This document shows positions 1 through 9,530 of a DNA stretch of 62,049 nt, piece by piece (within the stretch, counting starts at the first letter, position 1; each line of letters begins with the position of its first letter). The notes beneath the pieces are model-generated. The model made no database searches. It was not told where the DNA came from and was given only the letters and a program-made list of their open reading frames with translations. This DNA is from Chitinophaga filiformis (GTDB lineage Bacteria > Bacteroidota > Bacteroidia > Chitinophagales > Chitinophagaceae). Location of the stretch: the NCBI RefSeq assembly GCF_900102545.1, contig NZ_FNBN01000017.1:1-62049 (forward strand), given 5' to 3'. The position numbers were made by a program, and so were the translations under genes.

Positions 1-76
1 TGTTTGTAGCGCGGGGTGCAACCCCGGGAACATAACGTCATTAACAAAACATAATAGGACTCCGGCAGAAATCTAT
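1..76. repeat. Dispersed REP-like repeat, degenerate copy
   Basis: This edge segment contains a G/C-rich hairpin around bases 9-28 (GCGGGGT...ACCCCGGG) followed by a stretch beginning AACAAAACATAATAGGACTCC. Both parts reappear, in reverse complement, in the repeat at 37163-37229, where the GGACTCC part forms a perfect hairpin. Here the second hairpin arm has decayed. The order suggests the tail of one unit joined to the head of another, cut by the window edge. Short dispersed palindromic repeats of this kind are common between genes in Bacteroidota; that general statement is background knowledge, while the sharing of the two motifs is seen directly. Confidence 0.55.
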
Positions 77-80
77 TATC

Positions 81-2033
81 CTATAGCTGGCGAATTATAA
101 ATTCATGCCGTCCGCTGCTTACCGCGTCTTTGCGTTGCAGCAGCAGGCGGATGATCTGCCTGTGAGACCAGTTATCCGCCAGACGCTTTTCGTCCGGAGC
201 ACTACAGTCTATCAGTTCCTTTTTGACATTCCAGACATCCGTATCATATTCCAGCACTACAGGCCTTTCCCCGGGTATATTGAACCGGATGATGCCCCGC
301 TGTAAATCCACCGGGCAAACGGTCATAAAGGTCTGTGTCAGCTCTGTAGTAGCGGTATTCAGGACAAAATCATCTGTAACGCTTACCCGATTCTGCTGCC
401 GGTCCATTTTTACATCCCGCTTCCATTGGCCTATCCCGGCTTGTGGCAGATAGGCGCCTGCTATATCCATATGCAGGGTGACACTATTGCCGTCTTTCAG
501 GTATTGCACCTCCCTGGCGCCGAATTTCCTGCCTGCCATCTGCTGCATCCCGTTAATAGTCGGCAGATTATGATAGGCAGAACTGTTATACCAGAGCTGG
601 TACCGCTCTTTGGAGAAAGTTTTAGCTGTATAGGTGCCCAACCCAACATCGATAATAACGGGCTGTCCGGAGGCATATACAATGAAATCGCCCACATCAT
701 TGTGGTTATGGCTTTCGCCATTATGCCCACCGTGAGAGGCTACAAATAATCCCTTATCAGACCTTGCCGCCATCAGCTGGATACTTTCCAGCCATACATC
801 AGGGATAACCGGCTCCTCTCCTTTGCTGTTGCTGCAATCTTTCCAGGCCTGCATATTGAAAAGCATCCGTGGTTTAGCGAAATCTCCGGAGATAGGCGTT
901 CTAATAGGGTACTGGTGAAAAGTCCAGGCGCCGAAACTCGTCATCAGGGTATCCCGCAGGGCCCGTCCCATACGATACAGCAACAAGCCATCCGTACTGA
1001 TCACCGGTGAGGCATCTGCAACGTTGATATAATAACTGCCGGCAATATGCATTTTATAGATGTAAGCCGCCATTCTTGCTATAATGGGTGCATCGTAGAT
1101 CGTCAGTTTACCGCCGGTAGCGCTTTCCAGGATAGTCAGCGCGTCGAACACTCTGCCGGTAGCGCCTGACCAGTACACCGGTCCTTCATCTACGGCACCA
1201 TCATCTCCGATGAAGTTAATATAGTGATCCAGCAGGTGTAAGGCATGCCCCAGTTCATTGATCCGCCGTTCAGGGTCCCTTTCCAGCAAAAGCAGGCTGG
1301 TCATCCAGTTACTGATCACCCAGGGATTCCAGTTGTTAATGGGATATTCTTTCGTACCCTTCTTCAGGTAGAAATATCTGTCGCTGTCTTTCTCCAGGGG
1401 CACCAGCATTCGTCTGTTCACCTCATAATAAATGCGCTTGCGCAACAATACCGAGTAGCCGTCCAGCTTAGTCCCAAGCAGATAATCAGTAAGGGCAAGC
1501 ACGGCAGCAGTTTCACTGACGAACAGATCCACTGCAGGGTCTTCTACATCGGCCAGGTTGATACCCGCTTTCTGCAGATAGAGGTGGCCCGGTGTACCCC
1601 AGAAACTCTCTTCACATAAAGACCAGATACCATTGATGACAGCGTTCAGGAAACGACCTTTCTGTTCTATCGACTCAGCTACCGCCATAGTGAAAAGCTG
1701 GTCCCTTTTTCTGAAAGAGACTTCTTCATAATGTGAGCGGTCGCCGTTTTGCTGGTATTCCATCATCATGGTAGCAGGAATCGCCACAAAGGGAATTTTC
1801 TGGTATACTTCCGCCTGCCTGATAATGCTCTGGCGGACAGAGTCGGGCAACACCTTTTGCCATCCGGCAGTGCTTACAGGAAATGGATGCCATTGGTCAC
1901 GGGGCAACAGGGCATTGGCAATCTCCTGCCGGGAAAATTTACTTAACAGGTTACGGGGCGTCTGCGCTGCTATCTGAAAAGATATCATATTCAATGATAT
2001 CAGCAGTAACAGGGATGAAATAATATTTGTCAT
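81..2033 (-). CDS. Heparinase II/III family polysaccharide lyase, secreted
   Basis: About 650 residues from the chosen start. The chosen ATG gives an N-terminal signal peptide (MTNIISSLLLLISLNMISF followed by QIAAQ); the reading frame is open further upstream to 2126, but that extension would bury the signal peptide. An alpha-helical toroid-like region with many W and Y residues fills the first two thirds. The C-terminal third has the heparinase II/III beta-sheet signature: ESHNHNDVGDF with candidate catalytic or zinc-binding histidines, then IDVGLGTYT and YHNLPTINGMQQ. Family members cleave uronic-acid polysaccharides by beta-elimination; the substrate cannot be told here. It stands alone, with a divergent small secreted protein upstream. 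Confidence 0.8.
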   Translation of the reverse strand: MTNIISSLLLLISLNMISFQIAAQTPRNLLSKFSRQEIANALLPRDQWHPFPVSTAGWQKVLPDSVRQSIIRQAEVYQKIPFVAIPATMMMEYQQNGDRSHYEEVSFRKRDQLFTMAVAESIEQKGRFLNAVINGIWSLCEESFWGTPGHLYLQKAGINLADVEDPAVDLFVSETAAVLALTDYLLGTKLDGYSVLLRKRIYYEVNRRMLVPLEKDSDRYFYLKKGTKEYPINNWNPWVISNWMTSLLLLERDPERRINELGHALHLLDHYINFIGDDGAVDEGPVYWSGATGRVFDALTILESATGGKLTIYDAPIIARMAAYIYKMHIAGSYYINVADASPVISTDGLLLYRMGRALRDTLMTSFGAWTFHQYPIRTPISGDFAKPRMLFNMQAWKDCSNSKGEEPVIPDVWLESIQLMAARSDKGLFVASHGGHNGESHNHNDVGDFIVYASGQPVIIDVGLGTYTAKTFSKERYQLWYNSSAYHNLPTINGMQQMAGRKFGAREVQYLKDGNSVTLHMDIAGAYLPQAGIGQWKRDVKMDRQQNRVSVTDDFVLNTATTELTQTFMTVCPVDLQRGIIRFNIPGERPVVLEYDTDVWNVKKELIDCSAPDEKRLADNWSHRQIIRLLLQRKDAVSSGRHEFIIRQL

Positions 2034-2172
2034 TACTGATGATGATTCACTTATCAACAGGTCGTCCTTCCTGACCGACAGGAAACGCCTGTTGACCGAT
2101 TCAAAAAAATTTAGTGCTTGCGGCACTGGTAACTTTGTAGTGCATTCTCAAAAAACACTAAACAAATGAGTC

Positions 2173-2709
2173 ATGAAAAAGATTTTTTTTGCAGCAGGCG
2201 TATTGCTGATGTCAGCTAACATAGCATTTGCACATAGCCAGGACGAAGGTAAAAAAACAAAAGCGGAGAGAAAGGAAATACGTAAGGAAAACAATGCAGA
2301 GGTGAGCGTTTTTACAAAGAACCAGTTTTATGAGGATTTTCCCGGAGCTACTAACATACGTTTCGAGAAAACAAACTATTTCGACGAAGTAGCTTTTACT
2401 TCAGGCCAGAAAGACATGAGAGCTTATTATGATGTTCGCAGTAACCTTGTCGGCACAACGGAGACAAAGACATTCGGCGATCTGCCTGAAAATGCACAGC
2501 ACACCATTCAGAAAAAATACGGCGACTTCAATGTAGAAAGGGTATTCCTGTACGACGACAACGAGGCCAATGAAACGGATATGACACTATTTGACATGGC
2601 ATTTGACGACGCCGACAACTACTTCGTAGAAATGCGAAAGAACAGTGAAGTAATGATTGTTAAGGTTGACATGGCTGGGAATGTTTCATTCTTCAAGTCC
2701 ATTAAGTGA
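2173..2709 (+). CDS. Small secreted PepSY-like (BLIP-like) protein
   Basis: 178 residues with a clear signal peptide (MKKIFFAAGVLLMSANIAFA, cut near HSQDE) and a lysine/glutamate-rich linker. The rest has two beta-rich stretches with the pattern of Bacteroidota PepSY-like or beta-lactamase-inhibitor-like domains: FYEDFPGATNIRFEK near residues 53-67 and a later NYFVEMRKNSEVMIVKVDMAG. Such proteins are usually periplasmic with unknown ligand. It is divergent from the heparinase-family gene and ends at its own terminator. The family assignment is by pattern only, so the role is unknown. Confidence 0.7.
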   Translation: MKKIFFAAGVLLMSANIAFAHSQDEGKKTKAERKEIRKENNAEVSVFTKNQFYEDFPGATNIRFEKTNYFDEVAFTSGQKDMRAYYDVRSNLVGTTETKTFGDLPENAQHTIQKKYGDFNVERVFLYDDNEANETDMTLFDMAFDDADNYFVEMRKNSEVMIVKVDMAGNVSFFKSIK

Positions 2710-2722
2710 TGAATGAAAAAGT

Positions 2723-2754
2723 AGGCGTTCGTTAAAACGGAACGCCTTCTTTTA
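2723..2754 (+). terminator. Intrinsic terminator, bulged hairpin
   Basis: AGGCGTTC pairs with GAACGCCT around a loop that can extend the stem with GTT/AAC; the following TTCTTTTA is a weak U tract. It sits directly after the small secreted protein stop and before the convergent glycosyltransferase stop, so it may serve both. Confidence 0.7.
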
Positions 2755-2755
2755 T

Positions 2756-3886
2756 CTATCTGGTTATTAGTACAAGTTGGCCATGTTCTTTCTCAGAAAG
2801 GCTCTCCATAAAAATTTCAGAGACTTCACCGATAAAATAAACAGGGTCTTTCTTTGCAAATTCTTTCGAAGGATCGTCAGGGTATACCAGTTGTTCCTTA
2901 AACGGAAAGTTGTTACCGATAATATCTTCTTTGGGCCGCTCACCTCTCAATAGCAATGGAAGCCCGTGTTCCAGCATTGCCATTGCTGAACCACTTTTCC
3001 CGAACAACGTATAGTCGGCACGTGAAATACCGATATCAGCTCTGAGCAAGTGATTGGAAATAGCTTCCTCCGGCAGAAAACCGCGATCTATTACATTCTC
3101 TTCGCTAAAGGCTCGCCGGGAAATATCAAGCGCCTTGTCTTTATAATGTCCGCCATTCCCCATGATCTCCAGGCATACCGTCTTACCTGTTTTCTCCCCT
3201 ATGGCTGTCAGAAAATCTACCTGTCTTTTATAATCTTCCAGTGCGCCGGTAAAACAGCCAAAATGCACAGCAGTCAGGCTATCCGGGTTCCGTGTATCTT
3301 CCTGCGGCATACCAGCCACCGGGATATTACTGAACAGCGGTATAAGATTCACCTCTTTCCATCCAAGGTTCTTTTTATAAATACCTATCGAAGTGGTAAC
3401 AGATTCAGGATTGATGGCTGCCAGCATTTGTTTGATGATCACTTTCTGCATCAGCCCCAGCATCTTCAGCTTAAAGCTGCTATATCCGTGAAGCCCCACC
3501 CAGAGCTCATGGAACATGAAGTGCCATTTGATATTGCTGCCTAAACTTTTCAGATGTTTGCCGAATGAAAAAGGTAATCCTCTTTTCTCAAAAGAGAAGG
3601 GTACATATTGCAGGCTTACCCACTCAGGGCCAAATTTCCTGATATAGTCGCCGGTGTGGGAAAAACGTTCCTTTTCATCCATTGACGCGGGTAAACGGAG
3701 AACAGGTACTTCAATACCATTGCTACTTTGGAGACCATCATATAGGGAAGTACTTACCCTGTCATTAAGGGCGATGATAGCTACTTCGTGCGATTTCCGG
3801 ATCAACTCACAAGCCAGTCGTCTGGAATAATCGCCCACACCATCCCTACCAGGCTCCAGTGAACCACAGAGAAAAATCAGTTTCAC
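2756..3886 (-). CDS. Glycosyltransferase, GT4/GT-B type
   Basis: 376 residues. The start is a GTG codon (CAC on the given strand at 3884-3886); the product begins MKLIFLCGSLEPGRDGVGDY, the usual N-terminal beta strand and glycine loop of GT-B glycosyltransferases. The C-terminal half carries the nucleotide-sugar-binding Rossmann region: ADYTLFGKSGSAMAMLEHG is the expected donor-site helix with its conserved acidic/glycine pattern. It should transfer a sugar from a nucleotide donor to a glycan or lipid in the cytosol. No other glycan genes flank it, so the acceptor is unknown. Confidence 0.8.
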   Translation of the reverse strand: MKLIFLCGSLEPGRDGVGDYSRRLACELIRKSHEVAIIALNDRVSTSLYDGLQSSNGIEVPVLRLPASMDEKERFSHTGDYIRKFGPEWVSLQYVPFSFEKRGLPFSFGKHLKSLGSNIKWHFMFHELWVGLHGYSSFKLKMLGLMQKVIIKQMLAAINPESVTTSIGIYKKNLGWKEVNLIPLFSNIPVAGMPQEDTRNPDSLTAVHFGCFTGALEDYKRQVDFLTAIGEKTGKTVCLEIMGNGGHYKDKALDISRRAFSEENVIDRGFLPEEAISNHLLRADIGISRADYTLFGKSGSAMAMLEHGLPLLLRGERPKEDIIGNNFPFKEQLVYPDDPSKEFAKKDPVYFIGEVSEIFMESLSEKEHGQLVLITR

Positions 3887-4232
3887 GGTATAATGTTCTT
3901 ACTGGTTAATAAAATGGGAAACTGTCCAAACGCTATTCGGGTAATGCTCATCTTGCATTAGGAAGATATTGGGTATAAATTACTGTAACATAATGAATAA
4001 TAGAAAGTTGCCAGACGTTCAGACGTCTGTTCATGTGATCTTAAATAAGTAGGAGCAAGAAAATAAATGAGGCAATAAAAAGAGCAGTATCGTCTTACGG
4101 ATTGAAACGAATCACTATTTATTTAAAAAAATATATTTCTTTTTTTTCCACAACCAACTGTGCAACCAACATATTAATCCGGATATATATATCACTATTT
4201 ACTGGAATCAGTAAGCGCTTAACGGGAAATGG
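3887..4232. other. Intergenic, no gene seen
   Basis: A 346-base AT-rich gap upstream of the glycosyltransferase. No plausible coding frame, tRNA or strong hairpin was found; it should hold the promoter of the minus-strand glycosyltransferase gene. Confidence 0.5.
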
Positions 4233-4760
4233 TCATTTTTTTATGATGGCTGTATATAGGTCAGCATTACCGTATACGGAAGGCCTTTCCCCTATCATCT
4301 CAACATGTTTGTAACCGTGTGCTTTAAACAGCTTTTCCAGGGAATGATAACTCAATGGATAAGGTACCCAGGTAGGTACAGGCTTGTCTGTATTATATTC
4401 GACAATGAGTATTCTTCCTTCGGGCTTCAGGTATTTTTTTATTTTCTCTATGAAGGCAGAATGATCTTTGACATAGTGCAGTGCATTCCCCAGCACAATG
4501 CCATCTAACTGTGCGAAGGGCCATTCATCTTTCACAAAATCCAGTTCCATTGTCTCCACCTGTATTCCTGCAGGTACAGGTATATGCAGGTTGGTTGCTA
4601 ATTTTTGATCTACTGCATAGATTACGCTACCTGCCTGTAAATAATGTGCCAATGCAGTAGTAAACGTCCCTGAGCCACAACCTAAATCAGCCCAGTTGGA
4701 AGGACCTGAAAGGGATAATTCCTTATGCCTGATAAATTGAATTGCATCTTCCATTCTCAT
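4233..4760 (-). CDS. Class I SAM-dependent methyltransferase
   Basis: 175 residues forming a compact Rossmann methyltransferase. Motif I is WADLGCGSGTFTTALAHYL (about residues 23-41), which binds S-adenosylmethionine; the acidic residue of motif II is in VIYAVDQK; motif IV is LDGIVLGNALHYVKD; motif V/VI is RILIVEYNTDKPVPTWVPYP. It belongs to the methyltransferase-11/25-like group with no visible substrate domain. A single isolated gene; the methyl acceptor is unknown. Confidence 0.82.
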   Translation of the reverse strand: MRMEDAIQFIRHKELSLSGPSNWADLGCGSGTFTTALAHYLQAGSVIYAVDQKLATNLHIPVPAGIQVETMELDFVKDEWPFAQLDGIVLGNALHYVKDHSAFIEKIKKYLKPEGRILIVEYNTDKPVPTWVPYPLSYHSLEKLFKAHGYKHVEMIGERPSVYGNADLYTAIIKK

Positions 4761-4939
4761 AGCCGTGCAAGGTAGGTAAATTTTCTACCCGCCGCTTCAC
4801 CTGTCCGTTTCCGGCCAGTATTACGTACGTATGTGGACAATTCCGTCTCCTGCGAATAATTGAAAATCGGCTACAGTGGCGAATATCCTTTAATGGCAAC
4901 CTTTTTGTACCTTATACCCCGCCACTATAACAGTCCCTT

Positions 4940-7357
4940 ATGTTAAAGAACTATCTTAAAATTGCCTGGCGCAACCTATTGAGGAAAAAAGCATATTCGG
5001 CAATTAATATAACCGGCCTTGCGATAGGCATTACTTGTTGTATCCTGATCATGTTCTATGTGCAGGATGAGTTATCATATGACCGATATAACGTCAATTA
5101 TGACCAGATCTACCGTGTAACGCATGCTTACCGTAATGCAAAAGACGTTGACAGGAATTCGGCGCCTGCACCTGAGAATTACCAGGTATGGGGAAATGCT
5201 CCTGTAGCGCCTGCCCTGGCAGCCGATTTTCCGGAGATAAAGAAAATAACGCGGTTTACCAGTCCCAATACTTTCCTGCTTGAGCACGGCGATCGGCGGT
5301 TCCAACAGGAAGGACTTGTATTCTCAGATTCTTCTGTGTTTGACATTTTCAGCTGGAAGCTGCTCGCCGGTAATCCCAAACAGGCGCTGGTAGCACCCAA
5401 CAGCGTTGTGTTAACAAAGAGCCTTGCTGAGAAATACTTTGGTAACGAGAACCCGCTGGGCCAGTCCTTGCGAGTTGATAACCAGGAAACATTCACCGTT
5501 ACAGGTGTAATGGAGGATGTTCCTGCTAATTCACATATGAGTTTCAATGGTCTTATCTCCATGAGTACATTCCGGAAGTGGAGACCGGAGATCTTCGATG
5601 AATGGGGCTATATTGATTTCTATACCTATTTCCTCATACCGGAACATACCAATATCAAGACCCTGGAAGCAAAGATCCCGGCCTTTGCTACACGTCATTA
5701 TCCTCAAGGGCGTAACGACATCTATACAATAGCATTTGAGCCCTTATCTGCGGCTTACCTGCATTCAAAAGCCACGAGACAACCAGGGCCTACCGGAAGT
5801 CTCTCCAATGTCTATATCTTCTCGATCATTGCCATATTTGTATTACTGATAGCCTGTATCAACTTCGTGAATCTCTCTACCGCCCGTTCCATGGAAAGGG
5901 CCAGGGAAGTAGGCGTAAGAAAAGCAGTGGGTGCCTATCAGCGTGGACTGATATACCAGTTCCTCACAGAGTCGATTCTCATCTCTTTTTCAGCTGTACT
6001 ATTGTCCATTCTATTCACTATACTGGCCTTGCCGGCTATAAGGGAAATATCCGGCAAGCCTCTCACCTATTCCCTCCTGCTCTCATGGAAAGTCACACCT
6101 GTATTCGTGCTGATGCCATTCCTGCTTGGACTGCTGGCAGGTAGTTATCCTGCATGGGTACTGTCGCGCTTCAAGCCTGTAGAAGTGTTGAAAGGGCAGT
6201 TCCGTTCATCCTACAAAGGAATCGCATTGCGGAAAGGATTAGTGATTGTACAGTTCAGTTTATCAATAGCGCTGATCGCAGGTACGATGATCGTATATAC
6301 ACAACTCAAACACCTGCGCTCACATGCACTAGGCTTCCGCCAGGACCAGATGCTGGTGATCGATTATGGTGGTGATCAAAAGGTGAATGAGTCTTTTGAG
6401 ACCGTTAAATCGATGCTGGCGAAAAATCCTGCAGTGCAAGCTATTACTGCGTCCAGGGCAGTTCCAGGCGACTTCTATCCTAATGGTACAACTTTCATAG
6501 AATCTCGTAACGGCGACATGAAATCCGAAACACCTGCTATGTATGAGATCGACTACGATTTTATACCCGCCTACGAAATGAAAATGGCAGCAGGCAGGCC
6601 GTATTCACGTGATTTTCCTACTGATGCCGAAGAAGCGCTCATCATCAATGAAGCCGCAGCTAAACAGTATGGTTATGCGAACCCTGAAGAGATAATAGGT
6701 AAACGTTTTGAACAATGGCGACGTAAAGGTACCGTAATCGGTGTGGTCAAGGATTTTAATTACCAGTCACTACACAAGAAAGTTGAACCACTGGCAATGA
6801 GAATGGCACCATTGCAATCACTGAACAAGTTATCTCTCCGTATAAAAACAGATCACATACAACAGACGGTCAAAGAGCTTGAACAGACATGGAGCGCACT
6901 TGCCCCACAACGTCCGTTCCTGTATAGCTTCCTGGACCAATCTTTCAACCAACAGTATAAGCAGGACGACCGCTTTGGGCAGCTATTCGCAGCCTTTGCA
7001 GGACTGACGATCTTCATTGCCTGTCTTGGTCTCTTCGGACTGGCAACCTATGCTACTGAGCAACGTGTAAAGGAGATTGGTGTACGGAAAGTATTGGGTG
7101 CATCAGTGACCAACATAGTAAGATTACTCTCTTCGGATTTTATAAAACTTGTGCTGGTGGCAATACTGATTGCTACCCCGGTAATATGGTGGGCGATGCA
7201 GGAATGGCTACAGGGATATGCCTACCGGATAACTATCCAATGGTGGATGATAGCGCTGGCAGGAATATTAGCAGTAACCACAGCATTGCTGACAGTAAGC
7301 CTGCTGGCGGTAAAAGCTGCACTGATGAATCCAGTGAAAGCATTAAGGACGGAATAA
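4940..7357 (+). CDS. FtsX/MacB-family ABC transporter permease
   Basis: 805 residues with the duplicated layout of Bacteroidota MacB-like permeases. An N-terminal membrane helix (residues about 20-42) follows the signature MLKNYLKIAWRNLLRKK; a MacB-type periplasmic core domain runs to about 270; three FtsX helices with the cytoplasmic coupling motif REVGVRKAVGA lie at about 290-400. A second periplasmic domain and a C-terminal FtsX block (VKEIGVRKVLGASV, then three helices) follow. No ATPase is adjacent, so the partner nucleotide-binding subunit is elsewhere. Such permeases export antimicrobial peptides or lipoproteins, or act in envelope stress; the cargo is not known here. Confidence 0.88.
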   Translation: MLKNYLKIAWRNLLRKKAYSAINITGLAIGITCCILIMFYVQDELSYDRYNVNYDQIYRVTHAYRNAKDVDRNSAPAPENYQVWGNAPVAPALAADFPEIKKITRFTSPNTFLLEHGDRRFQQEGLVFSDSSVFDIFSWKLLAGNPKQALVAPNSVVLTKSLAEKYFGNENPLGQSLRVDNQETFTVTGVMEDVPANSHMSFNGLISMSTFRKWRPEIFDEWGYIDFYTYFLIPEHTNIKTLEAKIPAFATRHYPQGRNDIYTIAFEPLSAAYLHSKATRQPGPTGSLSNVYIFSIIAIFVLLIACINFVNLSTARSMERAREVGVRKAVGAYQRGLIYQFLTESILISFSAVLLSILFTILALPAIREISGKPLTYSLLLSWKVTPVFVLMPFLLGLLAGSYPAWVLSRFKPVEVLKGQFRSSYKGIALRKGLVIVQFSLSIALIAGTMIVYTQLKHLRSHALGFRQDQMLVIDYGGDQKVNESFETVKSMLAKNPAVQAITASRAVPGDFYPNGTTFIESRNGDMKSETPAMYEIDYDFIPAYEMKMAAGRPYSRDFPTDAEEALIINEAAAKQYGYANPEEIIGKRFEQWRRKGTVIGVVKDFNYQSLHKKVEPLAMRMAPLQSLNKLSLRIKTDHIQQTVKELEQTWSALAPQRPFLYSFLDQSFNQQYKQDDRFGQLFAAFAGLTIFIACLGLFGLATYATEQRVKEIGVRKVLGASVTNIVRLLSSDFIKLVLVAILIATPVIWWAMQEWLQGYAYRITIQWWMIALAGILAVTTALLTVSLLAVKAALMNPVKALRTE

Positions 7358-7358
7358 C

Positions 7359-7398
7359 AATATTTGCAGGCGGTCTGTATAGGGCCGCCTGTAATATT
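7359..7398. terminator. Bidirectional terminator
   Basis: AATATT-t-GCAGGCGG and CCGCCTG-t-AATATT form a symmetrical stem around an approximately 11-base loop, flanked on both sides by A/T runs. It lies between the convergent permease and DUF1330 genes and can stop both. Confidence 0.75.
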
Positions 7399-7404
7399 AA
7401 AATA

Positions 7405-7707
7405 TCATAATACACTCCCCTGCACCAACAACATCTTTCTTACGGCTGCAACTTTAAGATGCAGGAATTTCTCTCTCTCCTTATCCAGCTTGAACGCATT
7501 AAAATCCTCCTCACCGGGAAAACTGACGAGATGTACTTCATAGGGCATTTCCAGCTCACCTGCAATCAGCTGTCCGGCAGACGGACGCAGGCGTAATAAT
7601 AATTTCCCGTTATATTGCTCTATCAAGGGAATAGCAACGTCTTCAAACTGATGGAAAGTATGCTCCTGTCCTTCGTGAATGTAGATCAACTGGGTAATGT
7701 ATATCAT
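7405..7707 (-). CDS. DUF1330-like small protein
   Basis: 100 residues with the ferredoxin-like alpha/beta pattern of DUF1330/dabb-type proteins: ITQLIYIHEGQEHTFHQFED, then IPLIEQYNGKLLLRLRP and VHLVSFPGEEDFNAF. Family members are small dimeric proteins, mostly uncharacterised. It is followed by a divergent oxidoreductase gene 90 bases away, so the two may share a promoter region. Confidence 0.7.
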   Translation of the reverse strand: MIYITQLIYIHEGQEHTFHQFEDVAIPLIEQYNGKLLLRLRPSAGQLIAGELEMPYEVHLVSFPGEEDFNAFKLDKEREKFLHLKVAAVRKMLLVQGSVL

Positions 7708-7797
7708 AAGACGGCGTTAAAACGACAACAATTGCCCGTTAATTTACACTTTTCGGAATAAGAGACTAATAGTATTTTTATACAAATAACGTATACA

Positions 7798-8652
7798 ATG
7801 GTAGCATTCTTAGGTACAGGATTGTTAGGAGCCAACTTTGTAAAAGCACTCCTCAAAAAGGGAAACCAGGTACAGGTATGGAACCGTACCGCGGCAAAGG
7901 CGTCTGCGCTGGAAGCTGACGGTGCCAAAGCATTTGCAGATGTCACAGCAGCCGTACAGGGAGCAGATATTATTCATCTCACATTAAAAGATGATGCCGC
8001 AGTAAACGAAGTATTGGCGGCAGCCCGCAAAGGATTGAAACCGGGCGCCATCATCATTGATCATACTACCACCTCTTCAGCCGGAGCCATACAACGGACC
8101 CGTGAGTGGAAGGAACAGGGATTTACTTATTTACATGCCCCCGTTTTTATGGGACCTGTCAATGCGCTTGAAAGCACGGGTTATATGCTGGTATCCGGCG
8201 ATCAGGCTGTTGTAAGTCAACTGGAGCCAGTCTTATCTCAAATGACAGGTAAGGTGCTTAATTTTGGTGCTGAAGAGGGTAAAGCCGCCAGTATGAAACT
8301 GATCGGTAACCTCTTCCTGGTCACTTTCACAGCAGGTATTGCAGATACGCTTTCACTGGCGAAAGCATCACAGGTATCATTAGACGATCTGAACACCTTG
8401 TTTGATTCCTGGAATCCCGGTGCCATGCTGGCAGCCAGGTTACAACGCGTGGCGGGAGGGAAATATGATCAGCCTTCCTGGGAGTTAAATATGGCGAGAA
8501 AAGATACGCAGCTGTTCATCGAGGCTGCTGCACAGGGGGGGACTACATTAGCAGTCATTCCTGCTATAGCGGCAGAAATGGACAGATGGATTGCAAAGGG
8601 GCACGGTGGTGATGACTGGACAGTAATCGGGAAAGATGCTGCTATCAAGTAA
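7798..8652 (+). CDS. NAD(P)-dependent beta-hydroxyacid dehydrogenase family oxidoreductase
   Basis: 284 residues. The N-terminal Rossmann fold has FLGTGLLGANFVKALLKKG (dinucleotide-binding loop at residues 4-10) and the adenosine-binding arginine in VWNRT. The substrate loop APVFMGPVNALESTG and the catalytic lysine region EEGKAASMKLIGNLF (about residues 158-172) place it in the 6-phosphogluconate/3-hydroxyisobutyrate dehydrogenase superfamily. It probably reduces an aldehyde or keto-acid, with NADPH suggested by the NRT motif. The exact substrate cannot be inferred. Confidence 0.85.
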   Translation: MVAFLGTGLLGANFVKALLKKGNQVQVWNRTAAKASALEADGAKAFADVTAAVQGADIIHLTLKDDAAVNEVLAAARKGLKPGAIIIDHTTTSSAGAIQRTREWKEQGFTYLHAPVFMGPVNALESTGYMLVSGDQAVVSQLEPVLSQMTGKVLNFGAEEGKAASMKLIGNLFLVTFTAGIADTLSLAKASQVSLDDLNTLFDSWNPGAMLAARLQRVAGGKYDQPSWELNMARKDTQLFIEAAAQGGTTLAVIPAIAAEMDRWIAKGHGGDDWTVIGKDAAIK

Positions 8653-8656
8653 TATA

Positions 8657-8690
8657 AGTCAAACGGGATTGCATGCAATCCCGTTTGACT
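8657..8690. terminator. Bidirectional terminator, perfect 34-base palindrome
   Basis: AGTCAAACGGGATTGCA is followed immediately by its exact reverse complement TGCAATCCCGTTTGACT. It lies between two convergent stop codons four to seven bases away on each side; the minus-strand gene stop follows in the T-rich stretch. It can terminate transcription from both directions. Confidence 0.8.
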
Positions 8691-8696
8691 ATACCA

Positions 8697-9257
8697 TTAT
8701 TTTTTAGGTGCCGGGAAGTGGCGGACCTTTTCATCAAATACTACGATCTTTCCATTCACGATCTTGGCATCATTGACAACGGCCAGAGAATCCATTTTAC
8801 CTTTCTTATCGGTCCAGGTCTGTTTATACCACACCGTTACCCATTCGTCTTTTTTATCACCGGATATAACAGATTCCCAGTCATCCATCTTCAGGTTCAC
8901 GTTGGCAAAGTCTTCCCATGAATGTTCCAGCATCTTCGGAATGCTGTCATGCGGTATCATTTTATGAAAGTAATCGACATATAGATCTACGCTGTCGCCA
9001 AAATAGGAGGCGCATTCAGCTGCGTTTTTTGTTTCCCATGCTTTCAGCATGTTTAATACGATCACAGTATTTTTCTTATCACCGGGTTGCCAGTTCTTGT
9101 AAGGCTTGTCGAGCGTGTATGGATAATTCATTTCATCGTCTGATGATTCCATCTTTGATTTTGAACTATCGGCACCCATACTTTCAGCTCTTTTTTCAGG
9201 GGTGTTACAGGCAGTAATGAGCAGAATGAGAGATACAAGAGAAACGAACGTTTTCAT
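8697..9257 (-). CDS. Lipoprotein with SnoaL/NTF2-like domain
   Basis: 186 residues. A lipoprotein signal peptide (MKTFVSLVSLILLITAC) places a lipidated cysteine at residue 17. After a short acidic linker the rest reads as a SnoaL-like cone: NTVIVLNMLKAWETKNAAEC, SVDLYVDYFHKMIPHDS, a strand GDKKDEWVTVWYKQTWTDKKG and a final DAKIVNGKIVVFDEKVRHF. NTF2-like lipoproteins of this kind may bind small ligands; none is known for this one. Membrane location is predicted from the lipobox. Confidence 0.72.
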   Translation of the reverse strand: MKTFVSLVSLILLITACNTPEKRAESMGADSSKSKMESSDDEMNYPYTLDKPYKNWQPGDKKNTVIVLNMLKAWETKNAAECASYFGDSVDLYVDYFHKMIPHDSIPKMLEHSWEDFANVNLKMDDWESVISGDKKDEWVTVWYKQTWTDKKGKMDSLAVVNDAKIVNGKIVVFDEKVRHFPAPKK

Positions 9258-9530
9258 TGTGGTGGAGTTTAGAGATGATTGTTTTGGTTTATTGGCTTGT
9301 TGATGTATGTTTGCTTACTACAGCCAGTCTCAATAAGACTTGTCTGCATCTCTGATCATTGTTCCCGACAGTATGTTTTTTGCAGTTACTGGAATACTTT
9401 GCATTCACAATCACATGTATAATAACATGTTAGACAAAGTGAATCTACTGAAATTAGGTGATAAATGAAAAAATATTAACTACCAGCCAGGTACTTTGTT
9501 TTTGATATATTCTATTGCCACACAGATAGC